Of a DNA stretch of 39,352 nucleotides, positions 29,994 through 39,244 are shown one piece after another. The stretch's first letter is position 1, and each line of letters opens with the position of its first letter. Source of the stretch: Oxalobacter formigenes (GTDB lineage: Bacteria > Pseudomonadota > Gammaproteobacteria > Burkholderiales > Burkholderiaceae_D); the NCBI GenBank assembly GCA_949290765.1, contig CASETG010000076.1:1-39352 (forward strand), read 5' to 3'. The position numbers were made by a program, and so were the translations under genes. The notes beneath the pieces are model-generated. The model had not been told where the DNA came from and did no database searches. It saw only the letters and a list, made by a program, of their open reading frames with translations.

Positions 29994-31343
29994 TCAGGAC
30001 TTCGAGGCTGCTGTCGCGGGTGTTTCAGGCGGTGTGATGAATTTTTGTGACAACGCATGATAAAGCGGGACAGGGGTGACGTATCTCGATACCAGTGAGG
30101 CCAGCAGTGAAACCGCCATCAGTGCCAGCAGCATCTGGTGGCTGCCGGTCATTTCCATGGTGATGATGAATGATGTCAGCGGGGAACGCGTGACACCGGA
30201 GAGGTAGGCTGCCATGACCAGAATGATGATGGCGCCGTGTGGCGCAAGATTCGGGAAAAGGGCATAGACATTGTCGCCGATACCTGCGCCTACCGACAGG
30301 GTCGGTGCGAACAGACCGCCCGGGATGCCGCTCAATGTCGAGACCAGTGTTGCGATGAATTTTGCGGCGCCATAGTACCAGACGAGACAGGTACTGTCGC
30401 TTTCCAGTGTCATGCGTGTCGGCTGATAGCTGGTGCCGTAAACCAGACCGTCGGTCAGCAGACCCAGTACGGCGACGATCAGGCCGCATATGGCGGCGAA
30501 AATCAGGGGGTGTTCCTGTATGGCTTTCCTGATTTTCGGCGGGGGCGTGACGGAGACTTTTTGTACAAGCAGACTGAACAGTCCGCCGGTCAGCCCGCCT
30601 GCGATGCCGCATACGAGGATGGCCGGGATGTTGGTCAGCAGGGAAAGCGATTCGTTGGTATAGCCGAAGTAGGTGTAGTTGCCGACAAGCGCCATGGAGA
30701 TCAGGCCGGAGAGAATGACGGTCAGCAGGGTGGAACTGTGTGCGTTGAAAATGTATTTTTTGGTCAGTTCTTCCATGGCGAACATGATGCCGGCCAGCGG
30801 TGTATTGAACGCGGCGGCAATGCCTGCGGCACCGCCTGACAGGGCCAGCATGCGTCGTTGTTCGGCGGTGCGGAGTGTGCCGTAGCCATAGAATGCGTGC
30901 ATGATGGATGCGCCGACCTGTACGGTAGGGCCTTCCCTGCCGATCGATGCGCCGATTGTCAGACCGCCAAGCAACATGGCGATTTTGCCGATCAGGATCT
31001 TGATGGAAAGTAGGTTGCTTTTTTTCTTGTGGCTCGGATCGTCGATGACGGCGATGGTTTGCGGGATGCCACTGCCTTGCGTTCCCGGAAAGTATCGCCG
31101 TGCGATATAGGCGATCAGGGCAAAGCCAGCAGGCATGTACAGGACGGAAGCCCATGGTATCCGGCTGACGATCCATGAGTTGATTTCAAAGGCGTAATCG
31201 CTGGCTTGTGCCATGCCGACACCGGCCAGGCCGATCAAGACCGGGGCCAGAATCCATGCACAGGTCCGTTTCCAGTATCGTGATGTGTTTTTGACGATTA
31301 TCCGTTTCGTCAAATGCGGAGGTTCAAAGGGCGAAAATGGCAT
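29994..31343 (-). CDS. ClC family chloride transporter (probable Cl-/H+ exchanger)
   Basis: This inner-membrane protein moves chloride, most likely in exchange for protons, as E. coli ClcA does during acid stress. The 449 residues contain the ion-path motifs GSGIP (90-94), GREGP (135-139, gating Glu 137) and GLFAP further on. EE at 191-192, after FNTPLAGIMFAM, matches the internal proton glutamate of exchangers. I chose ATG 31343 (MPFSPFEPPH); an upstream ATG at 31400 would add 19 residues lying over the intergenic operator. The gene diverges from marR, with a perfect palindrome in the gap that may control both. Confidence 0.92.
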   Translation of the reverse strand: MPFSPFEPPHLTKRIIVKNTSRYWKRTCAWILAPVLIGLAGVGMAQASDYAFEINSWIVSRIPWASVLYMPAGFALIAYIARRYFPGTQGSGIPQTIAVIDDPSHKKKSNLLSIKILIGKIAMLLGGLTIGASIGREGPTVQVGASIMHAFYGYGTLRTAEQRRMLALSGGAAGIAAAFNTPLAGIMFAMEELTKKYIFNAHSSTLLTVILSGLISMALVGNYTYFGYTNESLSLLTNIPAILVCGIAGGLTGGLFSLLVQKVSVTPPPKIRKAIQEHPLIFAAICGLIVAVLGLLTDGLVYGTSYQPTRMTLESDSTCLVWYYGAAKFIATLVSTLSGIPGGLFAPTLSVGAGIGDNVYALFPNLAPHGAIIILVMAAYLSGVTRSPLTSFIITMEMTGSHQMLLALMAVSLLASLVSRYVTPVPLYHALSQKFITPPETPATAASKS

Positions 31344-31354
31344 AACGTGTGCTT

Positions 31355-31382
31355 TTGCAATGATGATCCGTATTATTATATT
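31355..31382 (+). promoter_or_regulatory. Candidate promoter for marR
   Basis: TTGCAA (31355-31360) and TATATT (31377-31382) are 16 bases apart. The -10 box forms the left end of the 18-base palindrome, so a repressor bound there would block it. Confidence 0.45.
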
Positions 31383-31394
31383 TGAACAAATATA
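31377..31394. promoter_or_regulatory. 18-base palindrome, probable MarR operator
   Basis: TATATTTG and CAAATATA flank a two-base centre (AA), a perfect inverted repeat of the kind MarR dimers bind. It lies between the divergent clc and marR starts, 36 bases before the marR ATG and 34 bases before the clc ATG. Confidence 0.6.
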
Positions 31395-31429
31395 TTTCAA
31401 GTTGTCCTGTGCAGACAGTGGGGTACGGC

Positions 31430-31930
31430 ATGAGCAAATACGGATGTTCGGAAGATGAGCAGGATGGTGTTTCCTATCTGGAAATTCTCCAGAAATTCAG
31501 GATTATCGTCCGTGCGGCGCAAAAATATTCACAGCGTGTCGAAAAGTCGCTGGGTGTGTCGGGGGCGCAGTTGTGGATTATGAAAGAAATCGAGCGTGTG
31601 CCGGGTTTGCGTGTCGGAGAAGTGGCGCGAAAACTGGCTATCCATCAAACGACAGCCAGTAATTTGCTGGATGCGCTTGAAAAAAAGGACATGGTTTGCA
31701 AGATGCGTATGCCGACGGACCAGCGGATCGTCAATCTGACCTTGACGGAAAGGGGGCGTGCATTGCTCGATGCGGCGCCGGATTTGACACGAGGTCTGTT
31801 GCCTGAGGCGTTGTCGCAGATGTCGGAAGATGATTTGGCACGGCTCGGCGAGAGTCTCGATATGCTTTTGCATACGATGTCGCAGGTGGATGTGGATTTT
31901 GCCTTGCAACCGTTGCCGTTCACCATGTAA
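31430..31930 (+). CDS. MarR family transcriptional regulator
   Basis: This is a winged-helix dimeric repressor of the MarR family; the ligand is unknown. The 166 residues show the MarR pattern: an N-terminal dimer helix, SGAQLWIMKEIERVPGLRVGEVARKLAIHQTTASNLLDALEKKDMV as the helix-turn-helix region, the wing with R-MPTDQRIVNLTLTERG, and a long C-terminal helix. ATG 31430 has GTGGGGT upstream. A TTG at 31382 would add residues lying inside the palindrome. It most likely represses itself and perhaps the divergent ClC transporter. A bidirectional terminator follows at once. Confidence 0.9.
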   Translation: MSKYGCSEDEQDGVSYLEILQKFRIIVRAAQKYSQRVEKSLGVSGAQLWIMKEIERVPGLRVGEVARKLAIHQTTASNLLDALEKKDMVCKMRMPTDQRIVNLTLTERGRALLDAAPDLTRGLLPEALSQMSEDDLARLGESLDMLLHTMSQVDVDFALQPLPFTM

Positions 31931-31962
31931 AAAAACCTGCAAGCGGATGCTTGCAGGTTTTT
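31931..31962. terminator. Bidirectional terminator between marR and groEL
   Basis: Perfect 14-base arms AAAAACCTGCAAGC and GCTTGCAGGTTTTT enclose a GGAT loop. It serves both convergent genes. Confidence 0.93.
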
Positions 31963-31990
31963 GCGACTGAAGGGTTTGCAGTCGGGCAGA

Positions 31991-33646
<1,656 letters not shown>

Positions 33647-33701
33647 CTAATATAAAACGGGTATGCGTTGACAGGTTCTTGATGACGCTGGCCTGAAATT
33701 T

Positions 33702-33989
33702 TTATTCGACGATAGCCATGACATCGGATTCGTGCATGACGAGCAGTTCCTCGCCATCGACCTTGACGGTCTGTCCGGAATATTTTCCGAAAAGAACCAT
33801 GTCGCCGACCTTGACATCCAGCGGCAGAACCTTGCCGTCTTCCAGTACCTTGCCGTTGCCGACGGCCAGGACTTCGCCTTGATCCGGTTTTTCAGCGGCT
33901 GCATCGGGAATGACGATGCCGGATGCCGTGGTTTTTTCCTGATCGACGCGTTTGACGATGATGCGGTCTTGCAAAGGACGAAGTTTCAT
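33702..33989 (-). CDS. groES: Co-chaperonin GroES (10 kDa)
   Basis: GroES is the seven-fold lid of the GroEL chamber. The 95 residues are standard, beginning [15 protein letters not shown], with the mobile loop around [12 protein letters not shown] and the [11 protein letters not shown] motif. AAGGAAT stands seven bases before ATG 33989. The leader of about 125 bases carries CIRCE at its start and two hairpins. Confidence 0.99.
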   Translation of the reverse strand: MKLRPLQDRIIVKRVDQEKTTASGIVIPDAAAEKPDQGEVLAVGNGKVLEDGKVLPLDVKVGDMVLFGKYSGQTVKVDGEELLVMHESDVMAIVE

Positions 33990-34030
33990 AACGATTCCTT
34001 ATTCAATCAAATAGGTTGTGTGTGAATTGT

Positions 34031-34050
34031 AAAAACCTGAATTTTCAGGT
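34031..34050 (-). other. Terminator-like hairpin in groESL leader
   Basis: Read leftward, ACCTGAA and TTCAGGT enclose AA and are followed at once by a T run (34031-34035). It lies between the promoter and the groES ATG. A second small hairpin, CCCTG-AAA-CAGGG, lies at 34067-34079. Seven-base stems are short, so termination may be partial. Confidence 0.45.
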
Positions 34051-34096
34051 CCACTTGTATTCTTGTCCCTGTTTCAGGGCGATTCGGAGAGTTTTA

Positions 34097-34123
34097 TTAG
34101 CACTCTTCCCTAACGAGTGCCAA
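34097..34123 (-). promoter_or_regulatory. CIRCE operator (HrcA site) of groESL
   Basis: TTGGCACTC, nine bases, then GAGTGCTAA when read on the coding strand. This differs from the consensus TTAGCACTC-N9-GAGTGCTAA at a single base. It overlaps the predicted transcription start, so HrcA binding should repress groESL. Confidence 0.93.
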
Positions 34124-34152
34124 GTATATGGGCGCTCATGAAAGATTTCAAG
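34123..34152 (-). promoter_or_regulatory. Overlapping sigma-70 and sigma-32 promoters of groESL
   Basis: On the coding strand CTTGAAA (34146-34152), 13 bases, then CCCATATA (34125-34132) fits the heat-shock sigma-32 pattern very well. TTGAAA (34146-34151), 17 bases, then TATACT (34123-34128) fits sigma-70. Both share the same -35 and abut CIRCE. Confidence 0.75.
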
Positions 34153-34228
34153 ATAAAAGAAAAAAATTTTTCCGGTTTGCGCCAGAACATAAAAAGCCCA
34201 GACAGTGTGGCGCGAGCGCGCCGGTCTT

Positions 34229-34501
34229 TCAGCGCGGTTTGCGTGATGGTCTCGAAAAATGGATGGTTTTTTCGGATTGCACGGTACAGCCGGAGCAGCC
34301 GGAACAGCTGTGACAGCCGGAACCGGGGGATGGTGGCTTGCGTTTCGGGGCAATGTGTTTTGCCAGTATGTCGGCATGAAAAAAGAGAAAAAGGTGTGAA
34401 ATCGCCTTCCGGAGGCGGTATTTCCAGACAGCCGGGATGCCGTGAATGTAGAGGATGCTGCATGCGGCTGCGACGATAATGGATACGAGGAGTTCCTGCA
34501 T
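34229..34501 (-). CDS. Small FeoB-associated Cys-rich membrane protein
   Basis: This 90-residue protein starts one base after the feoB stop with GGGGAT as ribosome site. The first 20 residues or so form a membrane helix (ELLVSIIVAAACSILYI), followed by a basic stretch. A Cys cluster, CHSCSGCSGC, lies at about residues 63-72. Short proteins of this design often follow feoB in betaproteobacteria. They are thought to assist the ferrous iron transporter in the way FeoC does in enterics, but no sequence link to FeoC is evident. The tail after the Cys cluster is basic and probably disordered. The role is inferred from position. Confidence 0.75.
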   Translation of the reverse strand: MQELLVSIIVAAACSILYIHGIPAVWKYRLRKAISHLFLFFHADILAKHIAPKRKPPSPGSGCHSCSGCSGCTVQSEKTIHFSRPSRKPR

Positions 34502-34502
34502 G

Positions 34503-36416
34503 TCAGATCCCCAGTATCAGGCTGCTGATTCGGTAGGTCGCCCAGGATGCGAGATAGGCCAGACTGAACAGGTAACCCATGGCGAAAAGCATGGTCCACC
34601 ATGAATTGGTTTCGCGCCGGATGACGCTGAGTGTGGCGAAGCATTGGGGGGCGAAGACAAACCATGCCAGCAGGGACAGTGCGGTCGGCAAACTCCAGCT
34701 TGTGGCGATGAATGATGCCAGTGCCAGAGAAAGGTCGTCTCCTGTCGCGGACAGGGCATATACGGTTCCCAGTGCGCTGACGGCGATTTCTCTGGCGGCC
34801 ATGCCCGGAATGAGGGCGACGGCGATTTGCCAGTTGAATCCGACAGGCTCGACGATGTACTCAAGCCAATGTCCCAGTTGTCCTGCGAAACTGTACTGGA
34901 TGGGTGATCCCGCTGCACCGTCCGGCGGGGAGGGATAGGTCGACAGTACCCATAGCAGAACCGATGTGGCGAATATGACGGTGCTGACACGGATGAGGAA
35001 CACGCGTGCGCGTTCCCACAGGCCGAGTGCGATATTGCGCACGCGGGGCATGTGATAGGACGGCAATTCCATCAGGAGTGACTGGTATTCGTTTTTTCCG
35101 ATGAGATGTTTCAGTATCCATGCGACGATGACGGCGGCAAGGATGCCGCTGACGTACAGGGTGAACAGCACAAGACCCTGAAGGTTGAAAGGGCCGACGC
35201 TGCGTCCCGGGATGAAAGCGCTGATGATGAGCGAATATACCGGCAGTCGTGCAGAGCATGTCATGAGCGGCGCAATCAGAATGGTGATGATTCTGTCCTT
35301 GCGGTTTTTGATGGTGCGTGTCGCCATGATGCCGGGTACGGCGCAGGCGAAACTCGACAGCAGCGGTATGAAAGCATGTCCGGACAGACCGATGCCGCTC
35401 ATCAGTTTGTCGAGCATGAAAGCCGCACGGGGCAAATAGCCGGATTCTTCCAGTACGAGTATGAAAAAGAACAGTATCAGGATTTGCGGCAGGAAAACGA
35501 TAATGCTGCCGACGCCGGCAATGACGCCGTCGACGATCAGGCTGCGCAGGATGCCTTCCGGCAATATGGCGGAAAAAAGGTCGCCGGTTGCACTGACGCC
35601 GTTTTCTATCCATTCCATTGGCAGTTCGGCCCAGCTGAATACTGCCTGGAACATGAGAAAAAGGATGCCGAGCAATATCGGCAGTCCGAATACGGGATGC
35701 AATACGATGGCGTCGATTTTTCGTGTGATGGTATAGGTGTCGGCATTTTGCCGGATGACTGTATCCAGAATACGGCGTGATTCGGCAAAGGTCGAGCGTG
35801 AGTCAGAGAGGGGGGCTGAATGCGTGGCGCGCGATGTCAGTCCGGTATCGTGTACCGCCTGATCAAGCCATGCAAGCAACGGCCCGATGCCGTCCGAGTC
35901 GATGGCGACGGTCTCGATGACGGGGATGCCCAGTTCGGTTTGCAGGCGGTCCATGTAGATGATTTGCCCGCTTTTTCTGGCAAGGTCGGCCATGTTCAGC
36001 GCGAGCACGATCGGATGCCCCAGCGCGATGACATCAAGAAGCAGTTTCATGCTGCGTCTGAGGTTGGTCGCATCGGCGACGAATACGATCAGGTCCACAG
36101 GTGTTTCGCCGGATTCGCCCAGTAGCGCTTGCCGGGTGACGGTTTCGTCTTGCGTGAGCGGTGTCAGGCTGTATATACCCGGTAAATCGGTTACATGCAG
36201 GGTGCTACCGGATGGCAGGATGCAATCCCCTTCCTTTTTTTCGACAGTGACGCCGGCATAATTGGCGACTTTCTGGTGCGCTCCCGTCAGGCGGTTGAAA
36301 AGCGACGATTTCCCACTGTTCGGATTGCCGACCAGGGCGATGGAGTGGATGGGTGCGTTGGCAGGTGTGGTTCCGGATTCGCGATCAGGCGGATTCATGA
36401 CCGTTTTGGGCGACAT
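34503..36416 (-). CDS. feoB: Ferrous iron transporter FeoB
   Basis: FeoB imports Fe2+ across the inner membrane. The 637 residues begin with a GTPase domain: G1 GNPNSGKSS (30-38), G3 DLPG (77-80) and G4 NMAD. A helical linker follows, then the two Gate repeats of the channel; the first contains MTCSARLPVYSLI, whose Cys is conserved in the family. It is shorter than E. coli FeoB (773 residues) but normal for this group. The start at 36416 has GGAGG a rather long 12 bases upstream and overlaps feoA by 32 bases. ATG 36398 is an alternative. Controlled with feoA by a Fur box. Confidence 0.97.
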   Translation of the reverse strand: MSPKTVMNPPDRESGTTPANAPIHSIALVGNPNSGKSSLFNRLTGAHQKVANYAGVTVEKKEGDCILPSGSTLHVTDLPGIYSLTPLTQDETVTRQALLGESGETPVDLIVFVADATNLRRSMKLLLDVIALGHPIVLALNMADLARKSGQIIYMDRLQTELGIPVIETVAIDSDGIGPLLAWLDQAVHDTGLTSRATHSAPLSDSRSTFAESRRILDTVIRQNADTYTITRKIDAIVLHPVFGLPILLGILFLMFQAVFSWAELPMEWIENGVSATGDLFSAILPEGILRSLIVDGVIAGVGSIIVFLPQILILFFFILVLEESGYLPRAAFMLDKLMSGIGLSGHAFIPLLSSFACAVPGIMATRTIKNRKDRIITILIAPLMTCSARLPVYSLIISAFIPGRSVGPFNLQGLVLFTLYVSGILAAVIVAWILKHLIGKNEYQSLLMELPSYHMPRVRNIALGLWERARVFLIRVSTVIFATSVLLWVLSTYPSPPDGAAGSPIQYSFAGQLGHWLEYIVEPVGFNWQIAVALIPGMAAREIAVSALGTVYALSATGDDLSLALASFIATSWSLPTALSLLAWFVFAPQCFATLSVIRRETNSWWTMLFAMGYLFSLAYLASWATYRISSLILGI

Positions 36417-36684
36417 AGATGTTGGCAGCCTCCTGACGGCGAAGCGCGAAAATGGAATTTCCTATCCTGATGGCCATGGGATCCCGTCCTGGAAAGGCTT
36501 CTGCGTGGACGTAGATGCTTTCACCCGGCAAGAAACCGAGTTCCTGTAATCGTGCTTTCATGAAAGTGCCGTTTGCGTCCGAACCGTCTGCCAGTCCGAT
36601 GATGGTTGCAGATTCTCCTTTTCTGAGTTGCGCCAGATTGCAGATGATGCCGGCGCCTTGTGCGGCAGGTGGTTGCTGTGACAT
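36385..36684 (-). CDS. feoA: Ferrous iron transport protein FeoA
   Basis: FeoA is a small cytoplasmic SH3-like protein that helps FeoB. The 99 residues show the core CNLAQLRKGESATIIGL and ARLQELGFLPGESIYV, followed by DPMAIRIGNSIFALRRQEA. I chose ATG 36684 (MSQQPPAAQG), which has GGAAAG upstream; a frame reaching 36777 would run through the Fur box and promoter. It is the first gene of the feoA-feoB-Cys-rich protein operon. Confidence 0.95.
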   Translation of the reverse strand: MSQQPPAAQGAGIICNLAQLRKGESATIIGLADGSDANGTFMKARLQELGFLPGESIYVHAEAFPGRDPMAIRIGNSIFALRRQEAANIYVAQNGHESA

Positions 36685-36734
36685 GTAAGGAAACTTTCCG
36701 GATACGGGAATCTTTCGTGATTCGCCGTCATGAA

Positions 36735-36749
36735 TGATAACGATTCTCA
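36735..36749 (-). promoter_or_regulatory. Fur box upstream of feoA
   Basis: TGATAACGATTCTCA agrees with the 7-1-7 Fur pattern TGATAAT-N-ATTATCA at 12 of the 14 arm positions. It overlaps the downstream edge of the predicted -10 box and lies 51 bases before the feoA ATG. Fur, encoded in this window, should therefore repress the operon when iron is plentiful. Confidence 0.8.
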
Positions 36750-36777
36750 ATATAAACTGTTCTGTCCAAAAAAACAA
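36749..36777 (-). promoter_or_regulatory. Candidate promoter for feoAB operon
   Basis: Read leftward, TTGTTT (36772-36777) and TATATT (36749-36754) are 17 bases apart. The -35 is weak. The Fur box begins at the end of the -10. Confidence 0.5.
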
Positions 36778-36919
36778 CTGGCGCGTGCGCAGTTTTTTGT
36801 AACAGAGAGAAACCGTCCGGATTTTTGTTGGAAAATAGCGATAAAGGCTTGTGACCGGCTGTCGATAACATCATGCCGTGTGACGGCGTATTGTATATAT
36901 ATGATGGGATGTGTGGAAC

Positions 36920-38374
36920 ATGAATGGCGGATTTGACGGTGTGCGCAGGATGGCGAGTCGGTGGAAGTGGCTGGCGTGTGTATGGCTGGTTGCATGGTTC
37001 GTTTTGCACGCGGGTGCCGGGGTGGCGAGTGTGTTGCCGGATGAACTGAAAGAGGCGATTTCGCAAGCCGGGATTCCCCGGGAGGCGGTCGGTATTGTCG
37101 TCGAACCGCTGGATGGCGGTGAACCGGTTGTGTCGTTGAATGCGGAGAGTGCGTTTCATACGGCTTCGACGATGAAGGTGGTGACGACGTATGCCGCACT
37201 GGAATTGCTCGGACCGTCGAAAGTCTGGAAAACAGGGGCTTATACGGCAGGGGTTCTGGAAAACGGGGTTCTGAATGGCGATTTGTATATCAGGGGAAGT
37301 GGCGACCCGTCGTTTTCTCAGACTGAATTGTGGCAGTTCGTCCGGAAAATACAGGATTCGGGGATACGTGAAATTCGCGGCGACGTCATTCTGGACAGGA
37401 GTGTGTTCGGCGTGCGGGATTACGATGCGGCTGCGTTTGATGAGGCGCCGTTAAAGCCTTACAACGCCGGACCGAACGGATTGCTGCTCAACGAAAAGAA
37501 GGTCAATGTACGTTTTGTTCCGGATGTGGCGCGGGATACTGTGATGGTATTCATGGAGCCGCGTATGGAGCGTATCACTATTGTTCCGCCTGTCGCGGGC
37601 AGTTCTGAATGCGGTAATTGGCAAGGTGGGATGACAGTTCATTTCGATGACCGTGTTGCATATTTCGAAGGGGAATATCCTTTGTCGTGCGGTGAAAAGG
37701 TGTGGGCGATTCACCCATACCAGATGAGCGATTTGCGTTATTTCGAGAGCGTGTTTGCCAGGTTGTGGCGTGAATCGGGCGGTGTGTTTTCCGGGCGGTT
37801 TGCGGAAGGGAGTGTTCCGGCGGATGCACGCTTGATTGCGGAATGGGTTTCTCCCGAACTGGGCGTTATCGTGAACGCGGTCAACAAGTACAGTAACAAT
37901 GTGATGGCGCGTCAGTTGCTGCTGTCCCTGGGCGAGGCTGTCTATGGTCAGGGCGTGACGGAAAAAGAAGGGGCGCAGGTGATACGAGGCTGGCTTGCGG
38001 AGAAGGGAATCGCCGCAGGCGAATTGACGATAGAAAACGGCTCCGGTCTATCGCGCGAGGAAAAAATCGCGCCTGCGACGATGGCAGATATCCTTGGGGC
38101 GGCATACCGGTCGCCGGTTATGCCGGAGTTGATGGCGTCTCTGCCGTTGGTGGGGCGCGACGGTACGATGTCCAAACGTCTGCGCGATGATGAAATCGCA
38201 GGGAAGGCGCATGTCAAGACGGGGGCGATCAGGGATGTCAGGGCGATTGCCGGGTATGTGCTGGCAAAAAGCGGCAGACGTTATCTGGTCGTTTGTCTGG
38301 TCAATCACCCCGAAGCGGGACGCGCACGCGAAATGTTGAATCATTTGCTGCGCTGGACATACGCCAACGGATAA
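36920..38374 (+). CDS. dacB: D-alanyl-D-alanine carboxypeptidase/endopeptidase (PBP4)
   Basis: This periplasmic penicillin-binding protein of class C trims or opens peptidoglycan cross-links. The 484 residues begin with a signal peptide (hydrophobic stretch to about residue 36). They carry the three serine-hydrolase motifs: STMK (83-86, nucleophile S83), SNN (325-327) and KTG (433-435). The long insert between the first two motifs is typical of PBP4. I prefer ATG 36920, with GTGGAAC upstream. GTG 36911 and ATG 36950 also keep a signal peptide. It is divergent from feoA and convergent with a tiny membrane-protein gene. Confidence 0.93.
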   Translation: MNGGFDGVRRMASRWKWLACVWLVAWFVLHAGAGVASVLPDELKEAISQAGIPREAVGIVVEPLDGGEPVVSLNAESAFHTASTMKVVTTYAALELLGPSKVWKTGAYTAGVLENGVLNGDLYIRGSGDPSFSQTELWQFVRKIQDSGIREIRGDVILDRSVFGVRDYDAAAFDEAPLKPYNAGPNGLLLNEKKVNVRFVPDVARDTVMVFMEPRMERITIVPPVAGSSECGNWQGGMTVHFDDRVAYFEGEYPLSCGEKVWAIHPYQMSDLRYFESVFARLWRESGGVFSGRFAEGSVPADARLIAEWVSPELGVIVNAVNKYSNNVMARQLLLSLGEAVYGQGVTEKEGAQVIRGWLAEKGIAAGELTIENGSGLSREEKIAPATMADILGAAYRSPVMPELMASLPLVGRDGTMSKRLRDDEIAGKAHVKTGAIRDVRAIAGYVLAKSGRRYLVVCLVNHPEAGRAREMLNHLLRWTYANG

Positions 38375-38395
38375 GTTTGTCAGGCTGCGCAAGTA

Positions 38396-38512
38396 TCAGA
38401 AAAGCCATGCTTTGCCGAAATAATAGATGCCCATGATGAAAAAGAAGATGGCCAGCGCCCTGAGAAAGGTTGTCATCCAGCCGGTTTTTTTTGGTTTCTG
38501 TTCTTGTGTCAT
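38396..38512 (-). CDS. Small single-helix membrane protein (38 aa), unknown
   Basis: I do not recognise this gene. From ATG 38512 it encodes MTQEQKPKKTGWMTTFLRAL followed by a very hydrophobic stretch (AIFFFIMGIYYFGKAWLF). It is thus a short basic, hydrophilic N-terminus plus one membrane helix. No ribosome site is clear. The frame stays open to 38683, but the upstream part reads like non-coding sequence. The positive N-terminus and uniform helix make chance less likely. It converges on dacB with only 21 bases between the stops. Confidence 0.45.
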   Translation of the reverse strand: MTQEQKPKKTGWMTTFLRALAIFFFIMGIYYFGKAWLF

Positions 38513-38709
38513 AACGTATGCGATGCGGATGGTTTGTCCATAACAGGGGGTATTATCGCTGTATGTGCGCTCGAAAGGTAGTGTTTTCAGGTATCGTGCG
38601 GCGATGCTGTAATATAACGTTACACCTTTTACAGTTGTTGTCTGGTTTGGCGGTCCGATACGGGCTAAGGTTGAAAACAACAACGATGACTGTATGAAAG
38701 GTGGCCAAA

Positions 38710-39024
38710 ATGGAAAGCAAAAAAATTTCCGCCGGGATGCTGGCGGCGTTTCTTGGTGCAGGTGCGCTTTGCCTGTCCATGTCTGCCAGTGCAGGGAATA
38801 CGCATTTTTCGCTGAATATCGGGGTTCCTGTCGTGACGTCTCCGCCGGTTGTCACATATTCGGCTCCGGTGGTGCCGGGAGTCGTTGTGCCAGCGTCTGT
38901 CGGAATTTATTCCTATCCGTATGTGGCGGGTGCGGTGATTGTGCCGCCACGCCCGGCACCGCACTTCATCGGACATCGTCCGGCGCACAAAGGGCCGCCG
39001 CATCCGCCACGCCACCGCTGGTAA
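38710..39024 (+). CDS. Small secreted Pro/Val/His-rich protein, unknown
   Basis: The 104 residues start with a good signal peptide (MESKKISAGMLAAFLGAG, then SMSASA by about residue 27). The mature part is about 75 residues of low-complexity type: Val/Pro repeats (VPVVTSPPVV, APVVPGVVVP), a Tyr cluster (IYSYPYV) and a His/Pro/Arg tail (HKGPPHPPRHRW). ATG 38710 is chosen because AGGTGG lies five bases upstream; a GTG at 38701 sits inside that ribosome site. It is most likely a periplasmic or outer-surface protein. The His-rich tail could bind metal, but this is a guess. Confidence 0.65.
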   Translation: MESKKISAGMLAAFLGAGALCLSMSASAGNTHFSLNIGVPVVTSPPVVTYSAPVVPGVVVPASVGIYSYPYVAGAVIVPPRPAPHFIGHRPAHKGPPHPPRHRW

Positions 39025-39153
39025 CAGGCAAACGGACATCGGTATTTTCGGTGTCAGGGTGTGTATCTGCCGTTTTGTCGTATTTTTGCCGAATCAGGAA
39101 ATACTTGTGCGTTGAACAGCACAAATGAATAGCGTATGTCGGAATTTTTGGCG

Positions 39154-39159
39154 TATAAT
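39154..39159 (+). promoter_or_regulatory. Isolated -10 box upstream of tRNA-Tyr
   Basis: A perfect TATAAT lies 91 bases before the tRNA and about 70 bases before the main tRNA promoter's -10. No -35 of quality is found 16-18 bases upstream. It may be a secondary promoter or chance in AT-rich sequence. Confidence 0.25.
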
Positions 39160-39202
39160 AGCATTTTGACCGGGTGAGAATTGTCGATAAGAAGTTTTCT
39201 CG

Positions 39203-39231
39203 TTGACTTTTCTGGGATCTTCTGACATAAT
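39203..39231 (+). promoter_or_regulatory. Strong promoter for tRNA-Tyr
   Basis: TTGACT (39203-39208) and CATAAT (39226-39231) are exactly 17 bases apart. The predicted start is about seven bases before the mature tRNA. Confidence 0.75.
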
Positions 39232-39244
39232 CCGAAGTTTCTGC

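Noticed and set aside
34209..34222. Palindrome GGCGCG-AG-CGCGCC after the feo operon as a terminator
   Set aside because: No T run follows directly; the only Ts are about 15 bases further. It is too weak to call.
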